A model generated the notes under the pieces. It made no database searches. It was not told the DNA's origin and saw only the letters and a program-made list of their open reading frames with translations. The position numbers and the translations under genes were made by a program. A stretch of 64,000 bases of DNA, from assembly GCA_027075325.1 (NCBI GenBank), contig JALTBN010000051.1:125558-189557 (forward strand), in the 5' to 3' direction. Shown in pieces: positions 9,182 to 18,039 of this stretch. This DNA comes from Thermococcus sp. (lineage in GTDB: Archaea > Methanobacteriota_B > Thermococci > Thermococcales > Thermococcaceae). Within the stretch, counting starts at the first letter, position 1. Each line of letters begins with the position of its first letter.

Positions 9182-10036
9182 TCACTCCCCCTTAAGCCCG
9201 AAGTGCTCCTGAACTTCGTCAATCAGCTTGTTCAGCTCGGTAACGAACTCCGGCCTCTCCCTGTTGATGAACTCCCCGATGACGAACTTGCCCTCAAGCT
9301 CCTCCGGCTTCATGTTCTTCGCCTTGTTTATTGGAACGCTGTTTTTGAGGAACCAGCGGAGCATCTCGGCCGGCTCCTTCATCCTGTTCCTTCTTCCGAA
9401 CTGAACCGGGCACTGGGAGACTACCTCCACGAGCGAGAAGCCCTTGACCTGAAGGGCTTTCTTGATGCTCTCTATGAGCTGATAGACGTGGGCCGTTGTC
9501 CAGCGCGCCACGTAGCTCGCTCCAGCGGCGGCAACCGTTTCGCTTATGTTGAGCGGGTGTTCGATGTTCCTATAGGGGCTGGTGGTGGTCTTTGCTCCAA
9601 AAGGAGTTGTGGGCGCGACCTGCCCGCCGGTCATTCCGTATATCATGTTGTTGACGAGGATGACCGTTATGTCGATGTTCCTCCTCGCGGCGTGGAGGAG
9701 GTGGTTTCCGCCGATGCTTGCCAGATCGCCGTCGCCGCTTATGACGACGACCTTCTTGTCGGGAAGGCCGACCTTAACGCCGGTGGCAAAAGCTATGGCT
9801 CTGCCGTGGGTCGTGTGGAGCGTGTCGGCGAGGAAGTACGGCGAGGCTATCCAGGCGGAACAGCCAATGCCGCTGACGACCACGAGGTCCTTCGGGTCTA
9901 TCTTCAGCCCGTCAACCGCGTTGGCGAAGGCATTGAGGACCGTACCGCCGCCGCAGCCGGGGCAGAGGGCCGTGGGAAGGGCCTCCTTCCTTAGGTACTT
10001 GATGAGCGGATACTTCGAGTAGATCTCCTTGGCCAT
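9182..10036 (-). CDS. korB: 2-oxoglutarate-type ferredoxin oxidoreductase, beta subunit (first set)
   Basis: A 284-residue ThDP-binding subunit. CPGCGGG lies near residue 25, then GIGCSAW, a GDGDLASIGGNH block for ThDP-Mg2+, NNMIYGMTGGQVAPTTP and CPVQFGRRN. It overlaps the alpha stop by one base. It is paralogous along its whole length to the second-set beta gene at 6676. Confidence 0.93.
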   Translation of the reverse strand: MAKEIYSKYPLIKYLRKEALPTALCPGCGGGTVLNAFANAVDGLKIDPKDLVVVSGIGCSAWIASPYFLADTLHTTHGRAIAFATGVKVGLPDKKVVVISGDGDLASIGGNHLLHAARRNIDITVILVNNMIYGMTGGQVAPTTPFGAKTTTSPYRNIEHPLNISETVAAAGASYVARWTTAHVYQLIESIKKALQVKGFSLVEVVSQCPVQFGRRNRMKEPAEMLRWFLKNSVPINKAKNMKPEELEGKFVIGEFINRERPEFVTELNKLIDEVQEHFGLKGE

Positions 10037-11226
10037 CAGGCAACACCCCTTATCTCGCGCAGGATTTCCTCAACGGTCAGCGGAACGCCGCCTATCTTGT
10101 TGACCCCCTTGAGGGCAACGTCGTCGTTGATGTAGCGTTCGACCTCGATTATCATCTGTCCGAGGTTCATCTCGGCGACGAGAACTGCTCTGACCTTCTT
10201 TCCGAGCTCCCTCATCCTCCCGCCGGGGAACGGGTGGACGGTCTTCGGCACGAAGAGGCCGACCTTTATTCCCTCCTCCCTCGCCTTGAGGACGGCTCCG
10301 AGGGCTGGTCTTGCCGTCACACCCCAGCTGACCACGAGGATTTCAGCGTCGTCCGTGAAGTGCTCCTCATACTTCTCATAGACGTGCCTGTTCTCCGCTA
10401 TCTTCCTGTGGATTCTCCTGACGAGCCTGTCGTGGACTTCGGGGGTGTAAACATCCCTCAGTCCGTTCTCCTTGTGGGTCGAGCCGGTGACGTGCGTGAA
10501 GTAGCCGTGGCCGAAGAGCGGCATCGGAGGAACTCCGTCGCCGTGCGGGTCTCCAAAGGGAAGCCTCGCTTCTTCCTCGTTCTCTGGAAGCTTGCGGTAG
10601 GCTATCTCGACCTCTTCAACGTTCGGGATCCTTATCTGCTCCCTCGTGTGTGCTAAAACCCCATCGAAGAGAAAGACAACAGGCGTTCTCAGTTTTTCGG
10701 CAATGTTGAATGCTCTTATGACCTCCCAGAAGGCGTCCTGGCCGCTGATCGGAGAAATCGCCACGATCGGGTGGTCGCCATGGGTGCCCCATCTTGCCTG
10801 GAAGAAGTCTCCCTGCGCTCCTTTCGTTGCCTGCCCCGTGCTCGGACCGCTCCTCTGGACGTCAACGAGAACCAGGGGCGTCTCGGTCATTACGGCGTAC
10901 CCGAGGTTCTCCTGCATGAGGCTGAAGCCCGGACCGCTCGTGGCGGTCATAACCTTAAATCCGGTCCACGAAGCCCCGACCATCGCGGCTATGCTGCCTA
11001 TCTCGTCCTCCATCTGGAGGTAATAACCGTGGAGCTTCGGAAGCTCACGGGCCATAGTCTCGGCGATTTCGCTCGAAGGGGTTATTGGGTAGCCCGCGTA
11101 GAAGCGGCAGCCCGCGAAGATTGCTCCATATGAGAGGGCCTCATTTCCCTGCATAAAGTAGTTTCCCGGCTTGTAGAGCTTTTTGAGGAGCCTGACCTGC
11201 TCCGGCTCGTCGCCGCGGATTATCAT
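10036..11226 (-). CDS. korA: 2-oxoglutarate-type ferredoxin oxidoreductase, alpha subunit (first set)
   Basis: A 396-residue alpha subunit with GNEALSYGAIFAG, YPITPSSEIAET, ATSGPGFSLMQEN, GPSTGQATKGAQGD and MNLGQMIIEVE. It begins three bases after the delta stop. An N-terminal extension of about 20 residues (MIIRGDEPEQVRLLKK) is not present in the second-set alpha. It functions in ferredoxin-linked oxidation of 2-oxoacids from peptide catabolism, or in the reverse direction for 2-oxoglutarate synthesis. Confidence 0.93.
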   Translation of the reverse strand: MIIRGDEPEQVRLLKKLYKPGNYFMQGNEALSYGAIFAGCRFYAGYPITPSSEIAETMARELPKLHGYYLQMEDEIGSIAAMVGASWTGFKVMTATSGPGFSLMQENLGYAVMTETPLVLVDVQRSGPSTGQATKGAQGDFFQARWGTHGDHPIVAISPISGQDAFWEVIRAFNIAEKLRTPVVFLFDGVLAHTREQIRIPNVEEVEIAYRKLPENEEEARLPFGDPHGDGVPPMPLFGHGYFTHVTGSTHKENGLRDVYTPEVHDRLVRRIHRKIAENRHVYEKYEEHFTDDAEILVVSWGVTARPALGAVLKAREEGIKVGLFVPKTVHPFPGGRMRELGKKVRAVLVAEMNLGQMIIEVERYINDDVALKGVNKIGGVPLTVEEILREIRGVA

Positions 11227-11229
11227 GAG

Positions 11230-11502
11230 TCACCACCTTACCGCGATGGCGAAGTCCGGGCAGAGAAGCTCGCAGAGCTTGCACTTGACGCACTTCTCCG
11301 CGTGGACGGGAACGGGGTAATGGACGCCCTTTTCGCTGAGCTCTTCACTCCATTCAAAGACTTTCCGGGGGCACATCTCGACGCAGATTCCGCAGCCCTT
11401 GCAGAGAAAAGTGTCGATGTCGATTTCAACAACGCCCTCTGCCTTTCCAGTCACGAGGTAGTTTTCCTTCACGACAACGGTTTTCCCTTCGACATCTGCC
11501 AT
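11230..11502 (-). CDS. korD: 2-oxoacid:ferredoxin oxidoreductase, delta (2x[4Fe-4S] ferredoxin) subunit
   Basis: A 90-residue ferredoxin-like subunit with two CxxCxxCxxxCP motifs, CKGCGICVEMCP and CVKCKLCELLCP, so two [4Fe-4S] clusters that carry electrons to ferredoxin. The frame extends to 11547, but GGTGAT at 11507-11512 followed by four bases points to ATG 11502 (MADVEGKTVV). First gene of the seven-gene operon and the only delta subunit for two alpha-beta-gamma sets. Confidence 0.92.
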   Translation of the reverse strand: MADVEGKTVVVKENYLVTGKAEGVVEIDIDTFLCKGCGICVEMCPRKVFEWSEELSEKGVHYPVPVHAEKCVKCKLCELLCPDFAIAVRW

Positions 11503-11544
11503 AAGCATCACCCACGATTTGCTAAGCCTTTTTACGTTTGTCAA

Positions 11545-11580
11545 CATTTAAAGCTTTCGTGGATGGACATTAATGTCCAT
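11545..11580 (-). promoter_or_regulatory. Promoter of the korDABG operon with an 18-bp perfect palindrome
   Basis: A perfect 18-bp palindrome, ATGGACATTAATGTCCAT, occupies 11563-11580. The TATA element (TTTAAA, 11547-11552) lies just downstream on the minus strand, so transcription should begin near 11525, about 25 bases before the start codon. The dyad sits directly upstream of the BRE/TATA region, where archaeal activators usually bind. The block GTGGATGGA plus TTTAAA recurs with identical spacing before the hydrogenase-like operon at 36235-36266. Confidence 0.65.
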
Positions 11581-11653
11581 AAAAGATGTGCCGGTCGGGT
11601 TTATACACCATCTGAAAAAGCTGGAAGAAAAAACTCAGGCGGGTGAAAGAAAT

Positions 11654-12628
11654 TCACCACGTAACCAGCTGCCAGTCGAGGAGGCCGTTTTCCACGATGT
11701 AGCTCCACCTTTCCTTGCATTCAGGTTTGAGGTTCTCGATGTAGCTTAAATCCTGGGTTGCCGAGAACTTCTTGATAGCCCTGCCGATAGTTCTGTCGTA
11801 GTCGGTCAGGCAGTTGTGGGGGCCGCGCTTTGAACCCGCTCCAACTGGATCGCTCAGTATTCTCTTCTCCGGGAACTTCCTCTTGGCCCATATGAGAACT
11901 TCAACCGCGCTCCAGAGCCACGGTGGCCTGTACTCCTTTTTCTCCCAGAGCCTCTCGTAGAGCGTCCCCTTCTGGATGTCCGTGATGTTGATCGAGAACG
12001 TGTCGGTGTAGGGCTCGGCCTTGATTATGCTCTCCTTCGCGTCCCTTATCCCGTCCCTCTCGCCCAGGAAGATCGGCTTGAGCAGGAGGTAGGTTTTCAC
12101 CTTAGCTCCGGCCTCATGGGTTATTTCAGCGGCCTTAACAAAGTCCTCAAAGGTGTTGCCCTTGTTGATGGAGAGGTCGGCTATATCGTCGTTTGCCGTT
12201 TCGAGGCCTATCGCCACCTCAAAGTGCCTGTCCGGAACGATGTCCGCGAGCTCTTTGACTGCATCGTAGCGCACAAGCTCGCTCCTGCTCTCTATTACTA
12301 TCTCCTCGACCTTATCGATCCCCGCGAGTATCTCAAAGATTTTCCTCCTCGTCTCTGGCTTCAGCTCGCCGTTGTCGAGAAACGAACCAGAGGTGAACAT
12401 CCTAACTGCAAAGGGCCCCTTCCTACCCTCGATTTTTTTGAGTGCCTCACGGACGTAGTCGACTATCGCTTCCTGGCTCCACTTTATCTTGGGCGCGGCG
12501 GTTGGATAGGCGCACATGTAGCAGGCTTTCCCTATTCTGAAGCGATAGCAGCCTATTGTCGGGAGGATTATGAAGAGCGCCGTTCCCGGATTTCCGGCCA
12601 CGTTATCCTCGCTCGTCCAGTACGTCAT
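11654..12628 (-). CDS. RaSEA: radical SAM protein of archaeosine biosynthesis
   Basis: A 324-residue radical SAM enzyme. The cluster-binding cysteines are in CYRFRIGKACYMCAYPT, with C-x8-C-x2-C spacing as in Elp3-type proteins rather than the common Cx3CxxC. Blocks RMFTSGSFLD, VIESRSELV and AIGLETANDDI fit the TIGR01210 family, which includes Thermococcus TK2156; with ArcS, RaSEA converts a lysine adduct of preQ0 in tRNA G15 to archaeosine. Start: GGTGAGAAG directly before ATG 12628 (MTYWTSED). The upstream extension to 12751 is not needed. A CTTTAAAAA box near 12660 gives a short leader. Divergent from the PIN toxin pair. Confidence 0.85.
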   Translation of the reverse strand: MTYWTSEDNVAGNPGTALFIILPTIGCYRFRIGKACYMCAYPTAAPKIKWSQEAIVDYVREALKKIEGRKGPFAVRMFTSGSFLDNGELKPETRRKIFEILAGIDKVEEIVIESRSELVRYDAVKELADIVPDRHFEVAIGLETANDDIADLSINKGNTFEDFVKAAEITHEAGAKVKTYLLLKPIFLGERDGIRDAKESIIKAEPYTDTFSINITDIQKGTLYERLWEKKEYRPPWLWSAVEVLIWAKRKFPEKRILSDPVGAGSKRGPHNCLTDYDRTIGRAIKKFSATQDLSYIENLKPECKERWSYIVENGLLDWQLVTW

Positions 12629-12718
12629 CTTCTCACCTGAAGGCCGCTGGTGGTTAGGGTTTTTAAAGGTGAGGGAAGGCTTTAAATCCTCTGAAGCGGA
12701 TTTTGATTTGGTGGGAAA

Positions 12719-12907
12719 ATGGAGGACGTTTACGATATAATTGCCCAGCACAGGAACGAGGACCCCTTATGGCTCGAGATTCAGCTCGCGATCCTTCTGG
12801 GAAAAATCGACAAAAAGGAGGCCCTTAGAAGGGCTAAGGGAGTCATGAAAACCTCCAAATCCTGGCAGGAACTGGAGGCCGAGATGTATGATGAGCTTGT
12901 TCCTTGA
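12719..12907 (+). CDS. Putative antitoxin partner of the downstream PIN toxin
   Basis: A 62-residue, charged, helical protein (MEDVYDIIAQHRNEDP...) with no recognised DNA-binding motif. The role is inferred from position: it overlaps the PIN-domain gene by 20 bases, like the vapBC pair at 4.4 kb. A TTTAAA box lies at about 12680-12686, giving a very short leader. Confidence 0.6.
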   Translation: MEDVYDIIAQHRNEDPLWLEIQLAILLGKIDKKEALRRAKGVMKTSKSWQELEAEMYDELVP

Positions 12908-13355
12908 CAGCAACATCTTCACCGAGCACCTTAAAGGGAACCCAGACGCCTCGGCCCTTCTTTCCAAACTGATCGACAATGACTTCAAACTGTTCACGAA
13001 CGAAACGGTCTACAACGAGGTTCTCTTTATCTATCTGCGCTCCAGCATCGGGGGCTATTGGGCACTCAAACGGCACAAGGAGGACATCAAGAGATTAACA
13101 AAGCTCTTTATCGGCCAGGTTTTGCCCCTGCTAAGCTCGACGAACTTTCTCGATACAACTCACGAGATCGCCCTTCTGTCCATTAAATTCAGCGCGGAAT
13201 ACGGTCTTCTCCCGAGCGACGCCCTGATCCTCGCAACCGCGAAATACTACGGCCTCGATGGAATAGTCACCCTCGATTCAGACCTCATTGATGTCGCGCC
13301 ACGTGAGGGTCTCCTGGCGATTTCGAAGGCGGAGGATTTGGAGGGAGAGCCGTGA
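12888..13355 (+). CDS. PIN-domain protein, probable VapC-like RNase toxin
   Basis: A 155-residue PIN-domain protein. Candidate catalytic acids are D7 (SLFLDSNIF), E44 (VYNEVLF), D111 (LPSDALILATA) and D130/D132 (VTLDSDL). GGAGG about nine bases upstream supports ATG 12888 (or the next ATG, 12891). It is followed directly by surE, whose GTG start overlaps this stop, so the toxin pair and surE may be co-transcribed. Confidence 0.85.
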   Translation: MMSLFLDSNIFTEHLKGNPDASALLSKLIDNDFKLFTNETVYNEVLFIYLRSSIGGYWALKRHKEDIKRLTKLFIGQVLPLLSSTNFLDTTHEIALLSIKFSAEYGLLPSDALILATAKYYGLDGIVTLDSDLIDVAPREGLLAISKAEDLEGEP

Positions 13356-14122
13356 GAATCCTCCTGACCAACGACGACGGCATTTATTCCAACGGAATTC
13401 GGGCCGCGGTTAAAGCCCTGAGCGAGCTCGGTGAGGTCTACGTCGTTGCTCCCCTCTTCCAGAGGAGCGCCAGCGGGAGGGCTATGACGCTCCACAGGCC
13501 CATAAGGGCGAGACTTGTCAACGTCCCGGGGGCGAAGGCCGCCTACGGCATAGACGGGACGCCGACGGACTGCGTCATCTTCGCCATAGCGCGTTTTGGG
13601 AAGTTCGACCTGACGGTCAGCGGTATAAACCTCGGCGAGAACCTGAGCACCGAGATAACCGTTTCCGGAACGGCTTCAGCTGCAATAGAGGCCGCAACCC
13701 ATGGTATTCCGAGTGTGGCCATCAGTCTGGAGGTCGACTGGAAGAAGACCCTTGGCGAGGGGGAGGGGGTGGACTTTTCAGTCTCCGCGCACTTCCTTCA
13801 GAAAATAGCTGGGGCCGTGCTTGAAAGGGGCCTCCCAGAAGGGGTGGACATGCTCAACGTGAACGTGCCGAGCGATGCAACCGAGGAAACCGAAATAGCG
13901 ATAACGAGGCTCGCCAGGAAGCGCTACTGCCCCACAGTTGAGGAGCGGCTTGACCCAAGGGGACACCCCTACTACTGGATAGTCGGAAAGAGAACCACCG
14001 AATTCGAGCCGGGGACGGACGCCTACGCCCTCAAGGTCGAGAGAAGGGTCAGCGTGACGCCGATAAACATCGACATGACCGCTGGGGTTGATTCCAAGGA
14101 AATCCTGGGCATTCTTTTATAA
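13352..14122 (+). CDS. surE: SurE 5'/3'-nucleotidase
   Basis: A 256-residue metal-dependent nucleoside monophosphate phosphatase. The N-terminal MRILLTNDDGI motif carries the metal-binding Asp pair, followed by APLFQRSASGRAMT (active-site Ser), GTPTDCV and SGINLGENLS (metal-binding Asn). It starts at GTG 13352, overlapping the upstream PIN stop (GTGA), and its length is normal for archaeal SurE. It dephosphorylates 5' and 3' nucleotides, probably in nucleotide salvage. Confidence 0.95.
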   Translation: MRILLTNDDGIYSNGIRAAVKALSELGEVYVVAPLFQRSASGRAMTLHRPIRARLVNVPGAKAAYGIDGTPTDCVIFAIARFGKFDLTVSGINLGENLSTEITVSGTASAAIEAATHGIPSVAISLEVDWKKTLGEGEGVDFSVSAHFLQKIAGAVLERGLPEGVDMLNVNVPSDATEETEIAITRLARKRYCPTVEERLDPRGHPYYWIVGKRTTEFEPGTDAYALKVERRVSVTPINIDMTAGVDSKEILGILL

Positions 14123-14143
14123 TACACTGGTATAATACACTGG
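14118..14143. repeat. Two perfect 13-bp tandem copies of TATAATACACTGG
   Basis: The tandem copies begin inside the surE stop region. A near copy (TTATAATACACAGTG) occurs at 19177-19191 before another CGP-CTERM gene. They could be TATA-like promoter parts or a regulator site. The rest of the gap to 14314 holds no gene. Confidence 0.5.
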
Positions 14144-14269
14144 GAGCTTTTTGAATCCCCCTAGCTCGATGAGTGAAACCAGTAGGGAGTAAGCGGTATT
14201 TTCCCGCTAATATTTTCCACTGGGTGGGAATCTCCATGTCATCTTTTCGATTTAGACACGGAGGTTTCA

Positions 14270-14314
14270 CAAAATATTTATAACCCTAGTGAGATACTTC
14301 CTCCCGGTGATACC
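14270..14314 (+). promoter_or_regulatory. Promoter and ribosome-binding site of the 669-aa surface protein
   Basis: AAATATTTATAACC at about 14272-14285 is a TATA-box candidate, and GGTGAT three bases before ATG 14315 is the ribosome-binding site. Confidence 0.55.
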
Positions 14315-16324
14315 ATGAAGAGAATTGCGGCAGTAATTGCCCTGTTTGTTTTGTTTGGAGTTTTTGGATTTGCCATGGCCAGCGCTACGACAGTGGCAGT
14401 AGACCTAGTGCACGGCGAGAACGCTAAGTATTTAATCGACTCCCCAACAATTACAGTGAACAACACGACTAAAATCCTCGCCCCACCCATCGTTAAGGGC
14501 GTTGGAGATATGAAGTGGGCGTACTTCGGAACTGATAGCAGTCTCGTCAACGCCAGCAACGGCAGTATCGAATACCTCGGCGACACAATAACCGCCGACG
14601 CCCTCGCTAACGTGGACGTCCTCATCCTCGGACAGCCGAACAGTCCCTTCAGCCCGGACGAGCTCCAGGCCATCTCAGACTGGTTCGCCCAGGGCGACAA
14701 AGTCCTCTGGGTTGCGGCAGACAGTGATTACGGAAGCGGTGTCCAGGCCCAGGACACTGCCAACGCCATACTCGACCAGCTTGGGTACGGAAACCTGAGG
14801 GTTGACCTCTGTTCCGTTGAGGACCCGAGCAGCAACGCCGGAGCCGGCTACCGTGTTGTTGGCCACGTCATGCCCGACAGCGGCACCCCCTTCGCGGGTG
14901 TTATAACCCAGAACTTCCAGAACGGTGGAAAAGTCCTCTACCACGGACCGGGCGTTGTAGCCTGGGTGGATGACAACGGTGACTGGCACACTCTCAACGC
15001 CACTTCAAAGCCCCCGCTCACCTACAGGATCGTTGTCACCAGCGAAAACGGTACTATAGTTGAGAACAACGACCCACCGGCCAACGCTTACCTGGCCGGT
15101 GACACCGGTGTCTTCCCTCTCCTCGCGGCTCAGGTCGTCCCGCTCGACAACGGAAAGCAGAGCGTCCTCATCGTCAGCGGGGAGAGCCCGTACGGTGACT
15201 ACGAGCCCACCTGGAGCCCGCTCTACCACGGTGTTAAGCTCGACGGTCCGCAGTTCGTCAGCAACATCCTCCACTGGGCTGCAATGGTCGCCCAGTACGG
15301 TGTTCCCAAGCAGATTGCCCACCTTGACGACCCGGTTGGCGACGATCACGGTCCGGGAACTTACACTTACCCGACCGACCCGGTCTTCAACCAGACCGGA
15401 CTCTTTGACCTCACTGGAGTTGACATCAGTAAGGCTAACGGGGCCTACGTTTTCAGCTTCCACTTCAAGAACCTCGGCGGCAACCCGTGGAACGCTCCGA
15501 ACGGATTCAGCCTGCAGATAATCGAGGCTTACCTTGACTTCAAGGCCGGAGGAAACACTTCTGCCATTAAGCTGGCCGACAACGGTCCGGGAAGCAACGT
15601 TCAGCTTGACCCCGACCACCCGTGGGACCTCGCCTTCAGAGTACACGGCTGGGGCAAAGCACTAGTCCTCCCGAACGGTACCGTCCTTGACGACCTCAGC
15701 GTCTTCACCGCAAACAACACGGTGAACGTCGTCGTCCCGGCAAAGTACATCGGCGACCTCAACGTTAACACCACCAGGATGGCCGTCCTCGTTGGTGCTC
15801 AGGATGGGTTTGGTATTGACACTTGGAGGAAGGTTGGTACTGAAGCGGAGCAGTGGGTTATTGGTGGTGCCGACGCTGACGCGGTTATAGCTGGCGTCGC
15901 TCCGCGCGTCATGGACCTCCTTGTCCCGACCTGGTTCAAGCCGACCCAGGAGGAGCAGCTCAAGAGCTACGACGCCAACAACAGCAAACTCGCCACCGTT
16001 CTCATGATCCCGCTCACCAAGCCTGAGACGACCACGACCACTACTACTTCATCGAGCACCAGTTCAACCACTACCACGACTACAACCACCACAACGACTA
16101 CTACAACCACGACCACTACTACTTCATCAAGCAGCAGCTCAACCACCACTACGACCACTACCAGCAGTGTTAGCACTACTTCGCAGCCGACTACCAGCAG
16201 TTCAACCAGTGCTGCGACTACAACCAGCAGCAGTAGCAGCAAGAAGAAGGGAACCAGCATCTGCGGTCCGGCGGCCATACTCGGCCTCGCCATCGTACCG
16301 CTCCTCCTCAGGAGGAGAAAGTGA
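14315..16324 (+). CDS. CGP-CTERM surface protein with glucodextranase-C-like domain
   Basis: A 669-residue exported protein. Residues 1-25 are a signal peptide ending at AMASA. The middle (about 60-320) resembles a cell-surface glycoprotein domain with blocks such as VDVLILGQPNSPFSPDELQA. Residues about 340-560 (DDPVGDDHGPGTYTYPTDP...) match the glucodextranase C-terminal/DOMON-like module often found on archaeal S-layer-linked proteins. A Thr/Ser-only linker (nt 16027-16245) follows, probably heavily glycosylated. It ends in the CGP-CTERM signal SICGPAAILG, a hydrophobic stretch and RRRK. Location: outer cell surface, processed at the C-terminus. Sugar binding is inferred only. Confidence 0.82.
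   Translation: MKRIAAVIALFVLFGVFGFAMASATTVAVDLVHGENAKYLIDSPTITVNNTTKILAPPIVKGVGDMKWAYFGTDSSLVNASNGSIEYLGDTITADALANVDVLILGQPNSPFSPDELQAISDWFAQGDKVLWVAADSDYGSGVQAQDTANAILDQLGYGNLRVDLCSVEDPSSNAGAGYRVVGHVMPDSGTPFAGVITQNFQNGGKVLYHGPGVVAWVDDNGDWHTLNATSKPPLTYRIVVTSENGTIVENNDPPANAYLAGDTGVFPLLAAQVVPLDNGKQSVLIVSGESPYGDYEPTWSPLYHGVKLDGPQFVSNILHWAAMVAQYGVPKQIAHLDDPVGDDHGPGTYTYPTDPVFNQTGLFDLTGVDISKANGAYVFSFHFKNLGGNPWNAPNGFSLQIIEAYLDFKAGGNTSAIKLADNGPGSNVQLDPDHPWDLAFRVHGWGKALVLPNGTVLDDLSVFTANNTVNVVVPAKYIGDLNVNTTRMAVLVGAQDGFGIDTWRKVGTEAEQWVIGGADADAVIAGVAPRVMDLLVPTWFKPTQEEQLKSYDANNSKLATVLMIPLTKPETTTTTTTSSSTSSTTTTTTTTTTTTTTTTTTTSSSSSSTTTTTTTSSVSTTSQPTTSSSTSAATTTSSSSSKKKGTSICGPAAILGLAIVPLLLRRRK
16027..16245 (+). 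repeat. Low-complexity Thr/Ser codon repeat (ACx/AGx)
   Basis: About 70 codons nearly all Thr or Ser, mixing ACG, ACC, ACT, ACA, AGC and TCA codons rather than one pure triplet. It encodes the glycosylation-type stalk that spaces the surface protein from the membrane anchor. Such tracts change length easily. Confidence 0.9.
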
Positions 16325-16419
16325 GCCTTTTCTCTTTCTTTACTTTTGACTCAGCTCAAAATTTCGGAACCATCAGAAAGCTTTTATTCTGAGCCCTCTA
16401 CACCCTCCGGGTGAAAAAT

Positions 16420-17964
16420 GTGAGGAGTGCTAAAACGTGCATTCTCATCGTGGCTTTATTTCTCACGGCCCAGTTTGCTTCCGCATCGGGCACAGTTGTT
16501 GAGGAGATCAAACAAAATGGCATGACCTCTCTGATGAGCGTGGACTCCGGAGACTTCATCGTGGCAGGAGGAATCTCAAACGGAACGGGTCTTGGTGACT
16601 TCGACGCAGTGGTTTACAGGTTTGATGGTTCAGGTTCTCTGGTGTGGGCAAAGGCCTACGGGAGTCGGGGGAGAGACCTCCTTGCATCCGTGAAAGTAGT
16701 AACCGGGGACCGGATATTGGTCACGGGAGGAAGCTCCTATTTTGGTGGGGGCTGGATATTCGAGCTTGATGGGGATGGAAACGTCCTGTGGAGTCGTTCT
16801 TACAGCACGGAAATAATAACTTCTGCCATCCCATACGGTGATGGATTTCTGGCGGCTTCTTCAAAGATAGGACACGGCATTATCCTCAAGCTTTCCAGCA
16901 ATGGGAGCCCAATCTCAGGATATGTCTTCGATTTCAATTACAGCGTGGTGCCGGTTAAGCTGGAGGCACTTCCAGATGGCTCAATATTCGTCGCAGGCAT
17001 GGCTCATTCTCCCGCCACCAACTCCCAGGACATGTGGCTTGCGGAGATATCCGGCAATGGAACCGTCCTCTGGCAACGCTCTTTTGGGGGGAACGGAACG
17101 GAACAGCTCTACGACATGGAAGTGGACGGAAAAGGGATAACCCTCGTGGGATACACGACTTCTCCTTCACTTGGCGTGGAGAACAACGTTGACCTCCTTG
17201 TCCTTAGAACAGATCTCCAGGGGAACCTGCTGTGGGCAAAGAGAGTTGGAAGCCCCCAGAACGACTGGGCCAACGCGGTAACGCTCCTCCCCACGGGAGA
17301 ACTCCTTCTGGGTGGAATAACCTATGCAGTTCCCTCCCTTGGTGCCCAGGCGTGGGTGCTTACCTTAGATTCCAGGGGAAACGTTGAGAGGTGGATAACG
17401 TTCGGAGGGGATGGATCCGACTGGATACGGGGAATGGCTGCACTTCCGGATGGTAGAGCCATCCTCGTAGGCGGAACCAACGGAAAGACAAACGGCCTGG
17501 GACAGCTGTTAAGCTCCGACCCGCTGTTCATCGTGCTCAGCGATACGGAGTTTCACTTTGAGGGATGTGATCTGAACGCAAAGAGGCCGCCGTTCACAGT
17601 GAGCGCCGTCTCCCCCGTGGTGTGGACCGGGCCTTCGGGTGTATCCCTAATGAGGATTAGAATGGCCTCTGCCCCCGTGAAACCAGAGGTTAAAACACTC
17701 AAACCGTCGATAGATATACTTTGCCCCCCAGAAGTTTCATCCCACTCCACATCCTCCACAACGAATAACTACACGACAGCAACCGTGACGCCCAGCTCAA
17801 AGCCCAGCGGGGAACCTCAAAGTTCAACTTCAGAGCCAACCCATACTTCATCTTCCAGGAATACCTCCTCCGGACAGAGGGGAAGCCACGGGATCTGCGG
17901 ACCGGCTTTTCTCCTCCTTCCAGCGCTGATTGCAGCCGTATTGATGACAAAAAGATGGAAGTAA
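16420..17964 (+). CDS. CGP-CTERM surface protein with beta-propeller-like repeats
   Basis: About 514 residues. A signal peptide (AKTCILIVALFLTAQFASAS) is followed by some seven repeats of the form FDAVVYRFDGSGSLVWAKAYG..D, similar to delta-60/PQQ-like blades, suggesting a propeller. The last ~100 residues form a Ser/Thr-rich stalk ending in GICGPAFLLLPAL and KRWK, the CGP-CTERM signal. Start: GTG 16411 lies inside the GGGTGA ribosome-binding sequence (16409-16414), which is correctly spaced for GTG 16420; the latter is chosen. Own TATA near 16381 (CTTTTATT). Ligand unknown. Confidence 0.8.
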   Translation: MRSAKTCILIVALFLTAQFASASGTVVEEIKQNGMTSLMSVDSGDFIVAGGISNGTGLGDFDAVVYRFDGSGSLVWAKAYGSRGRDLLASVKVVTGDRILVTGGSSYFGGGWIFELDGDGNVLWSRSYSTEIITSAIPYGDGFLAASSKIGHGIILKLSSNGSPISGYVFDFNYSVVPVKLEALPDGSIFVAGMAHSPATNSQDMWLAEISGNGTVLWQRSFGGNGTEQLYDMEVDGKGITLVGYTTSPSLGVENNVDLLVLRTDLQGNLLWAKRVGSPQNDWANAVTLLPTGELLLGGITYAVPSLGAQAWVLTLDSRGNVERWITFGGDGSDWIRGMAALPDGRAILVGGTNGKTNGLGQLLSSDPLFIVLSDTEFHFEGCDLNAKRPPFTVSAVSPVVWTGPSGVSLMRIRMASAPVKPEVKTLKPSIDILCPPEVSSHSTSSTTNNYTTATVTPSSKPSGEPQSSTSEPTHTSSSRNTSSGQRGSHGICGPAFLLLPALIAAVLMTKRWK

Positions 17965-18039
17965 ACGTACATTCTCTTTTTCTAATTTTACTCTGCGCAT
18001 TCTACGGAAAGGCCGGTTCCAACTCTCAAGTCCAGATTT

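Noticed and set aside
16027..16245. ACC/ACT-rich tract as a CRISPR or microsatellite array
   Set aside because: It is coding, in frame and made of mixed Thr/Ser codons; no spaced repeats.
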